Source: Hepsetus odoe
Lineage: Eukaryota; Chordata; Actinopteri; Characiformes; Hepsetidae
Reading direction: 5' to 3'
DNA: 64,000 nt
Assembly: GCA_017165825.1 (NCBI GenBank)
Contig: CM029384.1
Coordinates: forward strand, 7,879,602 to 7,943,601
The position numbers and the translations under genes are program-made. Below, piece by piece: positions 33,774-58,500 of this stretch; the stretch's first letter is position 1; each line of letters begins with the position of its first letter. The notes under the pieces are model-generated. The model did not search any database, was not told where the DNA came from, and worked only from the letters and a program-made list of their open reading frames with translations.

Positions 33774-34587
33774 GTAAAAATGCAGGCTTGGTGGCTTATT
33801 TAATGATAAACTTGAGTATTTTTTAGGGAACGGGGCATGTTGTGTGTGGATGAGGCTGCCAAACCCTAGGAGAGAACCAGGTTAGCCGAATAGCAGGGGT
33901 TTAACCCTGATTTGGGGGTTTGAGGACATTTTCTGAGGGTTTTCTGTAGTTGCTGAATGGGAGTAGCATTGATGCTAGCTAGCGTGGTTGTTAGCTAGCC
34001 CACTGATTAGCCTCGTATTTGCACCTAAAATAACCAACCTTTCAGAAAGCACAGGCTGTTAGTAGCAGAATTTGGTACTTTATTTACCAACTGAGCTGGA
34101 AAAAAACTTTCTTTCTCCCCAGTGGTGGAATAAATCTGCAGCTAGCTGGTTAGCTAGCTAGTTAATTAGCTAACCTGGTTAGCTCTTGGGTGGCATCGTC
34201 TTTTTTCCCTCCAGCCACCTCCCTGAACCCTGGTCCTGACTTCATGAAGTTCTGCACAAGATGTGTGCTTGGAAGACAGAGGTGTGGGGTCTGAGAACAT
34301 GGTGTGAGGGTAGCTGGATGGTGGGATAACGTTAGAGCTCAGACAGGTTTGAGTGTGAAGGGTTGTATGATTGGATTTGATTTGCCTGTAGGCTCAGTGA
34401 GGCCTGGGAGGGCTTCATGTGTGAGGCAGAGACTCATTAAGTCCAGGAAAGGTCTCGAAAAAACATGCAGTGACACATGACTCAACATGTCATACACATT
34501 ACTGTGCTATCAATCTGTCAGCGTCACTATGGCTACATAATCAGATGCAACCCATTCTATCTCTCCCCCTCTCTCTCTTTCTCCCAG
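33774..34587 (+). other. tlk2: tlk2 intron 1
   Basis: Intron between the non-coding exon and the first coding exon. Its only notable feature is a GCTAGC-rich imperfect palindrome near 34140-34175. Confidence 0.8.
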
Positions 34588-34589
34588 TC

Positions 34590-46203
<11,614 letters not shown>

Positions 46204-46866
46204 GAGTTCCAACGGTTTTGCGTCTGTCTGATCCGGAGCAGAGAGAGTGGGGTTTCGTATTTGCCCCACCCTGCTCTGCCGTGCCCAAGGTAGAGGTAGA
46301 TCTACCTCTGCCTACAGAGTAAGAGAAGAGGCAGGAGGAAGGAGAAAGGGGGATGTCAGGGAAGGCTGGACAGAGAGAGATGTCTATCCCCCTCTGCCCC
46401 TCTTTCTCTCCCCAGCGTTTTGAAGCTTGTAATGGGAGTCGGGAAAAGCACCCATGAAGAAAGGGAAAGGAAGAACAGGAATTCATAAGAGCTGGTGTTT
46501 AATGCTACGAATAGAAATGGACAGAACGGAGCATAACTACTTGGACAGATGACATGGACTGACATGCCCTGCACCCCACTGCACACAGAAACACACACCC
46601 ACACACACACACACACACCCCCACCCACACACCCATTCTTAGAAGAAGCAATCTTCATTTTCTTTAAAGCAAACATCTGACGCTGGGAGAAGCCCCCCCC
46701 ACTCCTGCTGTAGTGTCTTCTGTGTAAGATAATGCAAAAGATTCTGGACTTGAAAATCCAGAAAATGGATTCTCAGCTTGCCTAGCATTCATGCTTGCCC
46801 TGCTTCCCATTCCTTTTTTCCATGTTTCTTTTTATCTGATTGCTTTTACAAGGATTGGTGGAACCT

Positions 46867-46899
<33 letters not shown>

Positions 46900-47066
46900 T
46901 TCATTTTATTCAATTGCAATGATTGTTGCTGGTAAGCCCAGCAAATGCCAGATCCACCCCCCAAAAAAATATTGCTGAATCACCATCTTGCAGGCAAATT
47001 GCCCACACCCCCTTTTTTTTTTAAATCTGCCTTTTAAATAGTGTGAACATTTTAGATTTTTGGACC

Positions 47067-47072
47067 AATAAA
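47067..47072 (+). terminator. tlk2: Candidate proximal poly(A) signal of tlk2
   Basis: Canonical AATAAA in the context GGACCAATAAAACTGG. Confidence 0.5.
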
Positions 47073-47949
47073 ACTGGTCTAAAATTACATCACCTTCGAT
47101 TTTTCTATTAAAATTAGTTTTGGAGTGCTAACATATTTTTAGTTATTCACCCCCCATTTGACCAATGTAATATCTTAACAGCTTGATCAAATAAGCTTTT
47201 TTTTATTATTATTTTTATAAATGAAATAGTTTTGCTGTTTCACCTCTCCTTCTGTGACCAAAGCTGAGCTCTACCATTAGGTGGTGCTGTATAACTTGAG
47301 GGTTTTTTTTTTATTTGGAAGAAAGTTATAGATTTTAGATGGTTTAGTGACACTAACCAGTGGCCCCAAGTATGTTTTATTTCATGTTTTAAATTGGAAA
47401 AAAAGTCTAACACTTAAAATTAGAGATTAAGTTAGATTCATTTTGGTTTTCTCTCTTTGTCTCTCACACACACACACACACACAAACATGCATTCATACA
47501 TACGTACATACTCATATTTATTTAGGTCTGTTTAAATAGCTGGTTCCTGGTCCTGCTTGTCTACTTGTGTGGGGAAGAGGACTTTTTGGAGGGAGGGGGG
47601 TAGTTACAGGGGTACAGGGCAGAAATTGGCAATGATCATTAAATACTATTGTTTAAAAATGCTCTTTACTCTTTGTCTTGCTTTGGAAAGTTCTTATTTT
47701 TCAGAAACATACTCTTCAACCTGTTGGTTGGTAAATTAAGGCCTGAGGGTATTTATAAGATCAGCATGAAATCATGTTCTGTGATTTTTCACTTTCAGAA
47801 TGTACAATGGTCCTCCCTTGCTTCCTCCTTTTTGGATTGTAGTTCCGATTTATTTGCCTGTACATTTCTAAAGAACATCCAGAAGAAGGAGAGAATGGCG
47901 TGTGGAGTATTGTCTTCGTGTGCATTAACTTTTACTCTGAGATGCTGAA

Positions 47950-48672
47950 GGCTGACCCGGAGGCCTGGCTGGTTCCAGTTCATCCCCAGTGTTTTCGCTT
48001 GGTTTGAAGTCGAGGCTCTGTGCAAGCCAATAACATTCCTTCACACCAAACTGGTCATGCCATAACAGGAAAGAGACTCCAACTGTGACGAAAAGTTGGA
48101 ACATACTGTTGTTATATAAGTGTATGCTGTAACAACATTACACTTCAGCAGTGATGAGGCCAAGCCATGAAATCCATTCGCCAATGATAATCCCTCCCAT
48201 GAACCTAGATGCAGCCATTGTGTGACCAGATAGTGGAGTCCCTCTGCCCATTTCCACTGGTCCACAGTTCAGTGGGGGCATGTTTTCCACCACTCCAGCT
48301 GATGCTAGGCTTGGGTACAATTGCTCCACTTTTTTTTTTTCTCCTTTCTTTTCACCTGTTTTAGGACGCTCCTGAGGCACAGGTCTTGTGCATGCGGAGT
48401 TGATTCTCATGCACTACGTGCTACTGTTGCCATGGACAAACACTTTGTGACTGGCCTGTTGCTCTTGCGCCTCGATTTCACAATAATGGCATTAACAGTT
48501 GACTGTGGCAGAAACAAAGGACAGATTTCTGTCTTATAACAGTGTTAAATGTCCAGCCAAGCGTTGATGGTGGGAGGTTGTGTCCATGTGCTTGGTGTGG
48601 TAAAAGGCATAGGTGAATACTTGACAGTAATAATTAAAAGAGGTGTCCGTTTACTTTTTGGCCATAGAGTGT
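47950..48672 (-). mobile_element. Degenerate Tc1-like transposon (family 5), minus
   Basis: The right boundary carries CTTTTTGGCCATAGAGTGTG, a decayed Tc1-type terminus. Inside, TTAACAGTTGACTGTGGCAG, TTGCCATGGACAAACAC and GAGGCCTGGCTGGTTCCAGT follow the antisense order of a common fish Tc1 transposase (ending ...DELERRLRARP in intact copies). No left terminus was found. Confidence 0.5.
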
Positions 48673-50076
48673 GGCTCTCTTTCTCTCACTGAAGCGTGAC
48701 GGTAGAGTTCCTTATCCTGCTGAACAAGGTCACTTTCATTAAAGGATGGCTTGTTAAAATGGAGTCAAATAACATTCACATGAAAACTGCCATCACACCG
48801 CCACTGCTGCTTTCCTTTCTTCCTGTAGTGGAAATTTCCTTCATAAGCGCCCAGTCATCCACATTTGGTAAAAGAAAACCTTTTGCTCCAGTTCTGGTGC
48901 TCCCATGCCAGTTTCAGTGTGGTTGGGGGGAAAAGGGGTCCGCATGGGCACTGCTGGACAGTCCCATGTGCACCAAGCTGGTACCTTTCTGTCACAGTTC
49001 TGTTTTTGTTGTTGTTTTTTTCTGCCGTTTGTGCTTCAGAAGAACAGATCAGCAAGATTCCTGCTTACACACAGCGCTGAGCCTTGGATGCCCTTGACCC
49101 TGGTGCTTGGGTCTCCGTTTGTCCCTTCTCTGAGCACTTTGAGTGGGTGAAAGCACCCCTGCGTACCACTTAGGTCCTGCAAAGCCTGCTGATTTTGGTG
49201 ATGCTATCATCCAGTTCTCCAGGCTTCACAACTTGACCTTTGTCGGCGGCGTTTTACCTCATCAGCTTCAGAAACCGTTCACTTTGTCTGATATGTACCA
49301 CAGCAGTTGCCATTGTATAAAAGCAATCTGTGTTAGTGTGGCCGATCGGTGTATAAAGGTAAGTAAGATTTCAGTGAGATGCTGAGTGCCATCCTTGATC
49401 AGATCAATTCAGTGCACAGATGAAATTGGGAACGATTTGATGGCACGTTGGATTTAGCTTGAGCACCTTAACTAAAGCAGTCCTGGGGGTTGTGCTTATT
49501 TCTGCACGTTTTTGCCTCTGTTGTGCAGATCGCTGCTCTTCTAGCTTTGCCGTCTTTATCGCTGCAGTGCTGTGGAAAACAGATAAGGGTGGTATTGTGG
49601 CCTTTGCAGCTCCAGTGTCCACACTTCCTTGATTCTATCGAAAGTCATGCTGATGCTTTTTCACATGGCGGTTCTCCATTACTTGAGTTTATTCTTTTAA
49701 CACACACAGCTGTGCACTTGCATAGATGCTGACCTTTTCCTCACATTTCACTGCTTATTGTCCCTGCTCTTCCCAGATGTTATGTGGCACATAAATAAAA
49801 AAAAAAAACAAAAAACCTATTTACATAGCTCTTCTCTAAAGATAAGGCATGCATTGCCACGGTCTTGCACTGAATGTGTCCTGTCTCTGGTCAAAATCTC
49901 TGTAAACAATTCATGTAGATTCAAGAGTGTCTGTGCTATTCTGTCCAGATTTTGGTGTCAGCATGCAGCATGTGCTTTGAAATGTATTTTCATGCTTTCA
50001 GTTCAACCCCTCCCTGCAGGCCCATGTCTGTCCATGCACCTTAATAATGTGCATCTGTGTTTTAGTGTCTATAAAA

Positions 50077-50082
50077 AATAAA
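50077..50082 (+). terminator. tlk2: Candidate distal poly(A) signal of tlk2
   Basis: Canonical AATAAA within ATAAAAAATAAAAATTC, followed shortly by a T/GT-rich element, a good poly(A) context. Confidence 0.5.
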
Positions 50083-50282
50083 AATTCAAGCATAAGTTCT
50101 TTTTTTGTGTGTGTGGTTTAAAATGGGTTGTAAAACATTTTTAAAAAATTCAGTGAATGTAAAATAGTTCAAACAGATAAACAGGACAGAGCAGAACTTT
50201 CAACAGAATCGGACACGAGCAGGAGACATGCTTGGCCTCGAGCTGTTTGCTTTTTTTGTGTGCTTTATTTTATTTATATTAA

Positions 50283-50472
50283 AGTGAAAGTGACTATTTG
50301 TCATTGTGAAACACAGCACAGCAAAATGCAAAACCTCAGCTTTTCATCCATACAGCAGGGAACAGTGATGGGGACGGTACCTTGCTCAAGGGTACCTCAG
50401 GGCAACCTAGGGTTCAAACCCATGATTTTCTGGTCTTGGGGCCTAGTCTCTAACCACTAGACCACTGCTGCC
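50283..50472 (-). repeat. SINE family A, minus, shortened
   Basis: Tail GTGAAAGTGACTATTTGTCA, body GGTACCTTGCTCAAGGGTAC, head complement CCACTAGACCACTGCTGCC. The A-region between tail and body is mostly deleted. Confidence 0.8.
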
Positions 50473-51239
50473 CCAGTTTAAGGATAAAGAGTGGAATGGA
50501 TTTGATTGATGGTAAACTGGCCCACTGTGTCAGACCTACTAAGTGTGTTCGGCCATTAACTGTGGTTCGTAATTTCTGAAATTACCGTCTGCTGTCTAAA
50601 CAGCAGCTTCTTCTGGGGGTCGGAGAGCATGGATGTGTGTTTAGCTCTTTGTGAGATCCAGACGCTCCCTGAATGATGAAGTTTTACGGCTGTGGGAAGA
50701 GTTCAGTTGTTTTTCTTTTTGGTACCTGAAGTTTCGTCTAGTACAGAAGGGAGTAGTTACATTACATTTTAACTGCTGTTTGATTTTGTGTTATATTTTG
50801 TAGTGTTTTCCTCAGTTCAGTTTATTTTGAAGTGTTTTTAAGTGCTTAAGTTCATTCTGTAAAGAAAGTTTGGCTCCTGGGCTGCTTCATCATTGTTTAC
50901 GTCCCACACGGGGTTTCAGCATTTCTTTTTAAACAAACCTCAAAGCTGATACACTTCAGATCCTAAACTGACAGACGTGGGATGTACTGGCTGTTCTAAA
51001 AGTGAACATCTGTGGATGAGAATACTTTTGAGAACTTTACTTGAATGTTGTTGAAATTAAACATTTTGTGATTTCATTTAACTTATTTTTCATTACAAGA
51101 AATGCACTTTTAGGCTGTGTACTATGTACCTTTTAAGAGCCACAAATGTCCGATTTTTTGTCTTTTCTAAACGAGTCAGTTTGCAGCACTCTGTCAGAAA
51201 ACACACACACACACACACACACTTTCTCCAGATAAAATA

Positions 51240-52135
51240 ATACTGTACTTTTTCTTTCAGTTTCCATCCTGTCCCTGTGTTGTTTTTCTTCTCCCCTGTA
51301 GTTTTCCCTTTACTTTCTGTAGTTTTATATCATTTAGCGGTCTCCTATAGATGTTCCTGTATTTTCCCCATCAGTTTTCCTGGAATTTTAAGTTTCCCTG
51401 AACTTCTTTTCCTGTTTGCTTATTTTTTTATATATCCTTTACATTTTCCTGTAGTTTTCCTTCAGATTTCCAATAGTTTTCCTTGTAGTTTTTTGTGTTG
51501 TTTTTTTCCTGCAGTTTCCTTTAGTTTACTTGTAGTTTTTTCTCCTGCAGTTTCCTTTGGTTTACCTGTATTTCCCCCCCTGCAGTTTCTCATGTAGTTT
51601 CCTTTAGTTTACCTGTAGTTTTTTTCCTTTAGTTTACCTGTAGTTTTTTTCCTTTAGTTTACTTGTAGTTTTTTCTCCTCCAGTTTCTCCTGTAGTCCCC
51701 CCCCCCTGCAGTTTTCTCCTCCAGTTTCTCCTGTAGTCCCCCCCTGCAGTTTCTCCTGTAGTTTTTTCCCTGCAGTTTCTCCTGTAGTTTTTTTAATCAT
51801 GCAATTTTTCCTGTAGTTTTTTCCCTGAAGTTTCCTTTAGTTTACCCGTATTCTCCCCTGCAGTTTCTCCTTTAGTTTACCTGTAATTTTTTTCCTGCAG
51901 TTTTCCCTGCAGTTTCTCCTGCAGTTTTTTCCCTGCAGTTTCTCCTGCAGTTTCTTCCCTGCAGTTTCTCCTGCAGTTTTTTCCCTGCAGTTTCTCCTGC
52001 AGTTTCTTCCCTGCAGTTTCTCCTGCAGTTTTTTCCCTGCAGTTTCTCCTGTAGTTTTTTCCCTGCAGTTTCTCCTGCAGTTTTTTCCCTGCAGTTTCTC
52101 CTGTAGTTTTCCCCAGTAGTTTTCCTGCAGTGCTG
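51240..52135. repeat. Pyrimidine-rich degenerate minisatellite upstream of mrc2
   Basis: Tandem units built from CTGTAGTTTTCC and CTGCAGTTTCTCCTGCAG grow more regular toward the right. From about 51890 they alternate as a near-26-bp unit (TTTTTTCCCTGCAGTTTCTC plus CTGCAG), with a PstI-type CTGCAG in almost every unit. The array is strongly strand-asymmetric (C/T on the + strand). It ends about 450 bp before the mrc2 start codon. Confidence 0.9.
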
Positions 52136-52496
52136 TGTGTAGAGGCAGGAGCGGAGTTGGTGACGTGGTCAGGGGCAGCTAAAGCGAGCTAACCGGCGCT
52201 GCTGCCGACACACACACACACACACACACACACCCCAGCAGCACGAGCTGCACTCCACCGATCCACAGGACTCACATCGGCTCTGGCTGCTTTGGTTCTG
52301 CCATGAAGGACTGATCTGAATAAACTTCTGGAGCATTCCTCACAGGTTTACCTCGGGGGTCGGGTCGTCACTCAAACTCTGATCTCCGCCTCCCTCTGCG
52401 TGAGTGTGTGTGTGTGTGTGGCGTCTCATTCAGTGGAAGTAAAACTGCTGGGCTTTGGGAATGAAATCCCACTGAAAACACACATCACAGGGAAGG

Positions 52497-52536
<40 letters not shown>

Positions 52537-52591
52537 CCTCCCTCCCTCCCTCTCCCCCTCTCTCCACTCTTTTTCGGCAATCACAGCAGTC
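52136..52591 (+). promoter_or_regulatory. mrc2: mrc2 promoter and 5' UTR region
   Basis: GC-richer sequence (GGAGCGGAGTTGGTGACGTG near 52150, containing a CRE-like TGACGTG) precedes the start codon, with CA and TC microsatellites at about 52210-52231 and 52501-52530. The transcription start is not resolved. Confidence 0.5.
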
Positions 52592-55500
52592 ATGCATCGC
52601 CGGGAGAAGAAGAGACCCTCGTGCAAAAACCTCCTTCACTTTTGCAGATGCACTTTATATTTATGGCTCTTCAGTCTGCAGCCAGACCCCGCGCTCTCAG
52701 GTGAGAAAACATACCTCCACACACACTCACACACACACACACACTCCGGACCCGAGTGCTGTGTGTTCACGGGTCTGGGGCTCTAGTTTTTAAGGTGGCT
52801 GCTCCGGAATGCTGAAGAAAAGTCCAAAGTTAGATTGGAAACAGATGTGCAGGAGAAGGGGGAGGGGGAGCACCCCTACACACACACACACACACACTTT
52901 CGCCTTTATTATCAGGACCGCTTCAGGCCAAAGCAGATATGAACGCGACAGTTAAAGCAACAAAGTATCCGCTGCTTCTAAAACATGGATGGAAACACAG
53001 TAACTGAGCGCGCTTTCTTCCGAGTCTGTGGCCAGAACATCAGTGTGTTCAGATGCAAAAAGAAAGAAAAGCAACCCTAAAAGTACGATGCTGAGCATCG
53101 CCGGCCGCCTTTGTGTGAGTGTGCAGCTCAGTCCAATGAATGAAAGGTGTTTTGGTGGAGAAAAACCCCCAGTTGCGCCGAATTGGCCCATTTTTTCCGA
53201 AAATTTGCGCCGAGGTACCAAATGTGCGGTTTAACGGACAACATGGAGCCCAGTGGAGCCGTTTAAGAGAAGTGCTAAAGTGAGAAAAAAGAGCGAAATG
53301 AAGATCAACCTGAGCACCTGAAGCGCCTGGCGCGCTCGGCTAACCAGCGTTAGCATGCTCCGGAGCTGCTTTTCGGAGCTGGAGGAGTTTGTTCCTCGCC
53401 CCGGCCGGATTTCAAGTTTGCTTTTCCCATTTCCGTGTCTTCCGAGTATACCTGCCTCCTAAACTTGAGGAAAAGTCGCAGCAGTCGCTGAATTTCCTTG
53501 TTTTTTACCTCTCAGGAGGAGACGGACTGCTTTCACACATCTGTGCCATCAGCAGCCATGACTGAGTCTGAGGCACATTTCTGCACACAGCAGCTCTAAA
53601 AGCTGTCAGAATGCGCTTCACAGAACACTTCCACCCTGTTTAAAGTCTTTTTCCCAAGCAGCAGAGCTACCTCGGGCTTCAGAGCAGAAACTAACAAGTC
53701 GGGGCCGTGGAGTCTCAGGAGAAGCTGGTGTTTCTGTACTCGAGAGCTGTAGAGGAGCGGATTTCTCCTCAGCTGAAAAACACAACACAAAGTTCTCTGC
53801 TGTCATGGACGTTACAAAGTCCCGTCTATAGAGTGGGGATGCTGGCAGCAAGTCCTCCTCCACCCGTTAGCATCATAATCAGACACTTTATGACTTTCTA
53901 AATGTATTTATTTCACTAACTGCTTGTTATCGTGTAATTCAGGGGGCAGGTCTGCTTGTAAGGCCTTTATGCTCGATATTAAGGCCGCTCGGTTGATCTG
54001 ATCTGAATCTCGATTCGAATTTTGACATTCAGCGATTATGAAAACGAAATAACCCGCGTGAAACGACAAAGCCACTGGAGTGGAGGCGGACAAGGATGTG
54101 CGTCTGAAACTATCTGAATCTCTTCAGCAGAGAAAAATGGAAGTGAAAGTGACTGTTCTCATCATTGGGGAAAATGCAGCACAGCACAACACAATACGTG
54201 GAGCAGGGGGCAGCTATTGAAAGCGCCCTGGGAGCAGTGATGGGGACAGTACCTTGCTCAAGGATACCTCGCACCAGCCTATGGGATTTGGGGGCAAACT
54301 CCCTAGCGTTGTCCTAGTGGTTAGGGAGTTTCCCCGGATCGGAAGATTGTGGGTTCAATTTTGTCACCAGTAGGCTGCCCTGCGGTACCCTTGAGCAAGG
54401 TACCATTCCTGTCACTGCTTCCCGGGTGCTTTCAATAGCTGCCCCCTACTGCACGTGTGTGTATGAGTGAAACGCAGAGGTTGTGTTGTGCTGTGCTGCG
54501 TTTGACAATGACAAGGGTAGTCACTTTCACTTTCACTATCCACTAGGCCGCCGCTGTCCTGCTTGACAGAAGTGCGATTTGAACCAACGCCTCCATATGG
54601 AGACCAGCATCCTCAACAACAACTAAGGATGGTTGCAACCTTGAGTCTGGCGCCTTCGACCACGGGGCCATTCTGACTCCAAATACTGTCACCTGCGAGA
54701 GCTCTTCTCTTGAACAGACTGTGTTCATAAGCTGGTGTTTTTGCTAGGGATTGCTTTATATGTCTTAATAACATGTGTGCCAGCAGTTCATTTAGAATTC
54801 TTTGTCTAGCGTATGATATTCTGTCAAGGCTGAAAGGCTGAAGACAGGCGTTCATCCCCAAGCTAAGTAGCCATATCACAATATGCAACACATTAGTATT
54901 TTCCAAAGTTTTTAGAACAGAATAGACACACTGTCTCTTTCTTAAACCTAAAATATCTGCTGCACAGCATGAGGACAGGAAGGGAATCTAAATGTAGAAA
55001 TTGTGTTCTGTTGCTTGATTTTTTCTGGGAGGAAGTAGACTTGTTGAGAAAGAAGTGAGGACAGGGTGGGGTTGATTGTTGGCTGGTGTTTAGAGACGTC
55101 TATGTGACTTTAAAGACAGGTTGCGTTTGGCATTCACAAGAAGTTTTTAAAACAGTTTCGCATTTGTACTATAAATGTGCGTCTAATGAAGTCTGTTGTG
55201 CTGCATATTTTATGCCACATGATGAAATCTAGAGAAATATGAATAGCATCTGTAACATCTGCATGATAGGCCTGTGTTCTAGGATGACATAAACTCAAGC
55301 GTGTTATCAATTTTATGAAACAGGTAAACTTTACTATAAAATTATTGTCTTAGAGTGGTGACCGGTCGTGGGTGTAACTACTTTGGCCTTCTGAGCACTA
55401 GGACAGGGTCAAGCCCCCCCAAAGACCATGGTTGGGAGAAGAGGCTCAGATGAATGGATGGATGATATCGCAGTAGTAAATGTAGGATATATATATATGT

Positions 55501-58500
55501 AGGATATATAATGTGCACATCACACATCCTTATATGTATTTTTAATATTTACCATACTATTCCCTTATACATTGCAACATTGCCCAGGGTTGGGTTGGGT
55601 TCAGTAGCAACATCTTGTGAGTATTAAGAAATATATGTCTCATTTAATTGTCTTTTAATGGCATCTTGTCAGGCCAATGTGAAGTTGGAAGGCTGTTAAC
55701 TTTGAGTATTATTCTACCCCAAATGTTTTACAAACCACTGATTCAGATTGTATTTAGTCCATTCTAATTTTGTAAACGTGTGGCTTCTTGCTAAAACAGT
55801 GCCTTACAAACCAGATCATTTTGATATTTTCATTCTGCTTCTCTACAAGTTGCACCAAATCTTAGCCAGTGGCTCACTGTAGTTAGAAACATAATCTATT
55901 GATTATGCTAAACCTACAAATCAACATTATCGTCTCACCAATACCAGTGAACTGTTATAGATCAAAGTATAACATTAGGTTGAAATTATTATGAATATTA
56001 GCCTCAGGAGCGAATGATTGATGGTGGCCTAATTTGTCCAGATTTAAATGATGAAGATGAAAATGATTAAGATTAAAGCATCCGTTTAGCATGCTTTTAC
56101 TCTTTATAGTTGTTTATTTACTTATTTATTTTTGATCGTAATCATCCCAAGCATAATGTCCAGGCCTCATGAACATGCAAAGTCAGAGGACATTGAGGGC
56201 TTTCCATGAAATTGACTGATGGTGAATGGAAACGTTGGGAGTCAGACCTAAGGCCATATAACGATCCAGTTTTGGATCAGCGCTTCTTTTAGCTCTATCG
56301 ACTCAGTTGGGTAGCTAAAGGAAAACTGATTCTTGATCAGCACTCGTTCGCTGAGGTGGAGGGAGTGGAGAAACAAACAGCTGCCGGAATTTCCTGTGTG
56401 CTGCTTTTCTGTGTTTACAGAACAAAAGGATCATCTATATAAAACCCTGACTTCTCTCTACCCTCTATTCCTTGTCCCTTATGTTTTCCTTTTTTCTCAC
56501 TCTTTTCCCTCAATCCTTTTCCACTCTCCCTCACACTCTGCCCCCCACCCCCCATCCCAACATCTGTCATAATAAAACCTTCACCCGAGCTGGTAGCCCA
56601 GAAGCAGAACATGAGAAGACCACAGTATAATGGTTGACAAAGTTCACACTCCACCAGCTGAGCTGCTGGCCCTAATAGACCAGCCAGCAAACATGTTGCT
56701 CCTACACTCTTTCATTGTTTTTGCTGTTGTGTTTAACATATAGTCGAGATCATCATTTTGTGGAGTACTGAAGCAACTGAAGCTTTACAGAAACAGTTAG
56801 GCAATAAACTGAATTTACAAACATGTTCTTCTGGAAGTCAGATGTTAGGCAGTGCATCACAGTAACACAACTTAATTTACAGGAGGAATAGATGTGAAGA
56901 AGAGTTTTTTTTTTGTGCCTTTGATTGCCAGAAATTCATAAATCTGAGATCGCTCCTGTCCAGCCCTGATTATATCGATGCCTGTAGCCATTGTTCAGTT
57001 CCCAAAGCACATCAACAAGTCTGCCCACATTAAGGAAGAGCTGATTGCAGACTGAATGAGATGAGTGAGGATTTGGGACTAGAAATCTGGAAAAGATTTT
57101 GGTGACTACTGATTTGCTTTCTGGAGAGCATTCTGTGTATTCCTTGTGTATGCTGTTAATATGTTAACAAGCTTTAGATCCTGTAGGCTTATCCAGATAA
57201 TGGTCTTGCATGTTTTTTTTATTAGCCAAATGTGTTAGGCTACATGCATCCTCAAATATACAGTGTAGACAATAGTGGTGCCAATGCAAGCCTTGAGAAG
57301 CCTTAACACTCTTGGGACGTTCCAAGAATAGTGCTAATTAACTAAATGACAGGATCCTCCGGCAGACGAAATTGGACACTGTGTAAAAACCTTCTGCTCT
57401 GATTGTGTGGCGTCGTGGCAGGGGAGGCTGGTCACATTGACTATTGTTTGACCGGGTTAGTAGTTATTCTTTTCCCATACTGATATTGCAACATTGAATA
57501 CTGGCAGATACAGATCTTCTGAAAGCAACTAAGCTATATTTCAGTGAAGCAATTATAGGGCAACAGTGGCCTAGAGATTAGACCCCAAGTTTGGAAGGTC
57601 ATGGTTTTACATCCCCAGATCAGTAGGTTGCCATGAAGTAACCTTGAGCAAGGTAGCGTCCTCATCACTGCTCCCCAGGTGCTGGAAATAGAATGTATTT
57701 AGGTGCTGGAATTCAGAATGTAATCTATAGGACATTTTTTTGGAAAGAGTTGCCTTTTCTTAAATAAACTTGACTGGAATATGGTTGCCAGATAAAGACG
57801 GGATATTGAGTTTTACAAAAAAAAACTTCCTTGTTTGTGTTACAAATGTAGAACCATATAGTTACAAATAGTAACTACTGTGTGAATATCTGACCAAAAG
57901 GCAACAGTGCCCTGCAGCACACCCATCTCTGCTCCTGGAGTAGACATTGCACTGGGATTTCATCATGTAATTGTGCATTTCATTTTGGAATTTCCATGTT
58001 ATCAATACCACACAGAAGTACCCTTGGATTTAGCAGGACTGTATTAAGATGGTTTGAAGCGGATTACAAAACGACCACTCCTTTCATCCGCCTGTGGGTA
58101 ATTGCTCGGCTGGCAGTGCAAAAAAAGCCTTTTAAGTTTTCCAGATGGCTTCTGAGGTCGTTAAAGGTGGCATGCCGCCCATTGTGATGTAATAAAGGGT
58201 ATCTGACTTCCACCACTCGCAGAGCTCTCCTTGATCACCTGACTTTCATTCAGGGTTGAGAGAAAGTGAACTGGGTTCATTGGAAGGAAACACCGATGGA
58301 AGGAGTCACCTAATCCATGCCTGTCACAGACTGCGTTTCATTAAACACGCAATCGTTGCCTCACGGAAAAATTCTTCACTTCACTTTTTTTGGCTTGCGT
58401 TCCTTTTTAATTTAGTTTGGGATTTAGTTGGGACACTCCCCAGATTGGAAGATTCTGCTGTGCATCATACACTTTGATCAAAACGAGCAACCTCCCTGAA

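Larger units (their letters stand above)
46204..50100 (+). other. tlk2: tlk2 3' UTR and downstream (inferred)
   Basis: No further coding exon follows the stop codon. AATAAA occurs at 47067-47072 and again at 50077-50082, so 3' UTRs of about 0.9 kb or 3.9 kb are both possible. The stretch includes a CA repeat near 46590-46620 and another near 47467-47483, T-runs near 46870-46895, and a Tc1-like remnant at 47.95-48.67 kb. Confidence 0.45.

Noticed and set aside
53700..53901. Possible extra coding exon or alternative start of mrc2
   Set aside because: The short frame has no signal peptide and no plausible donor in frame with exon 2. The region is better explained as CpG-richer intron DNA.
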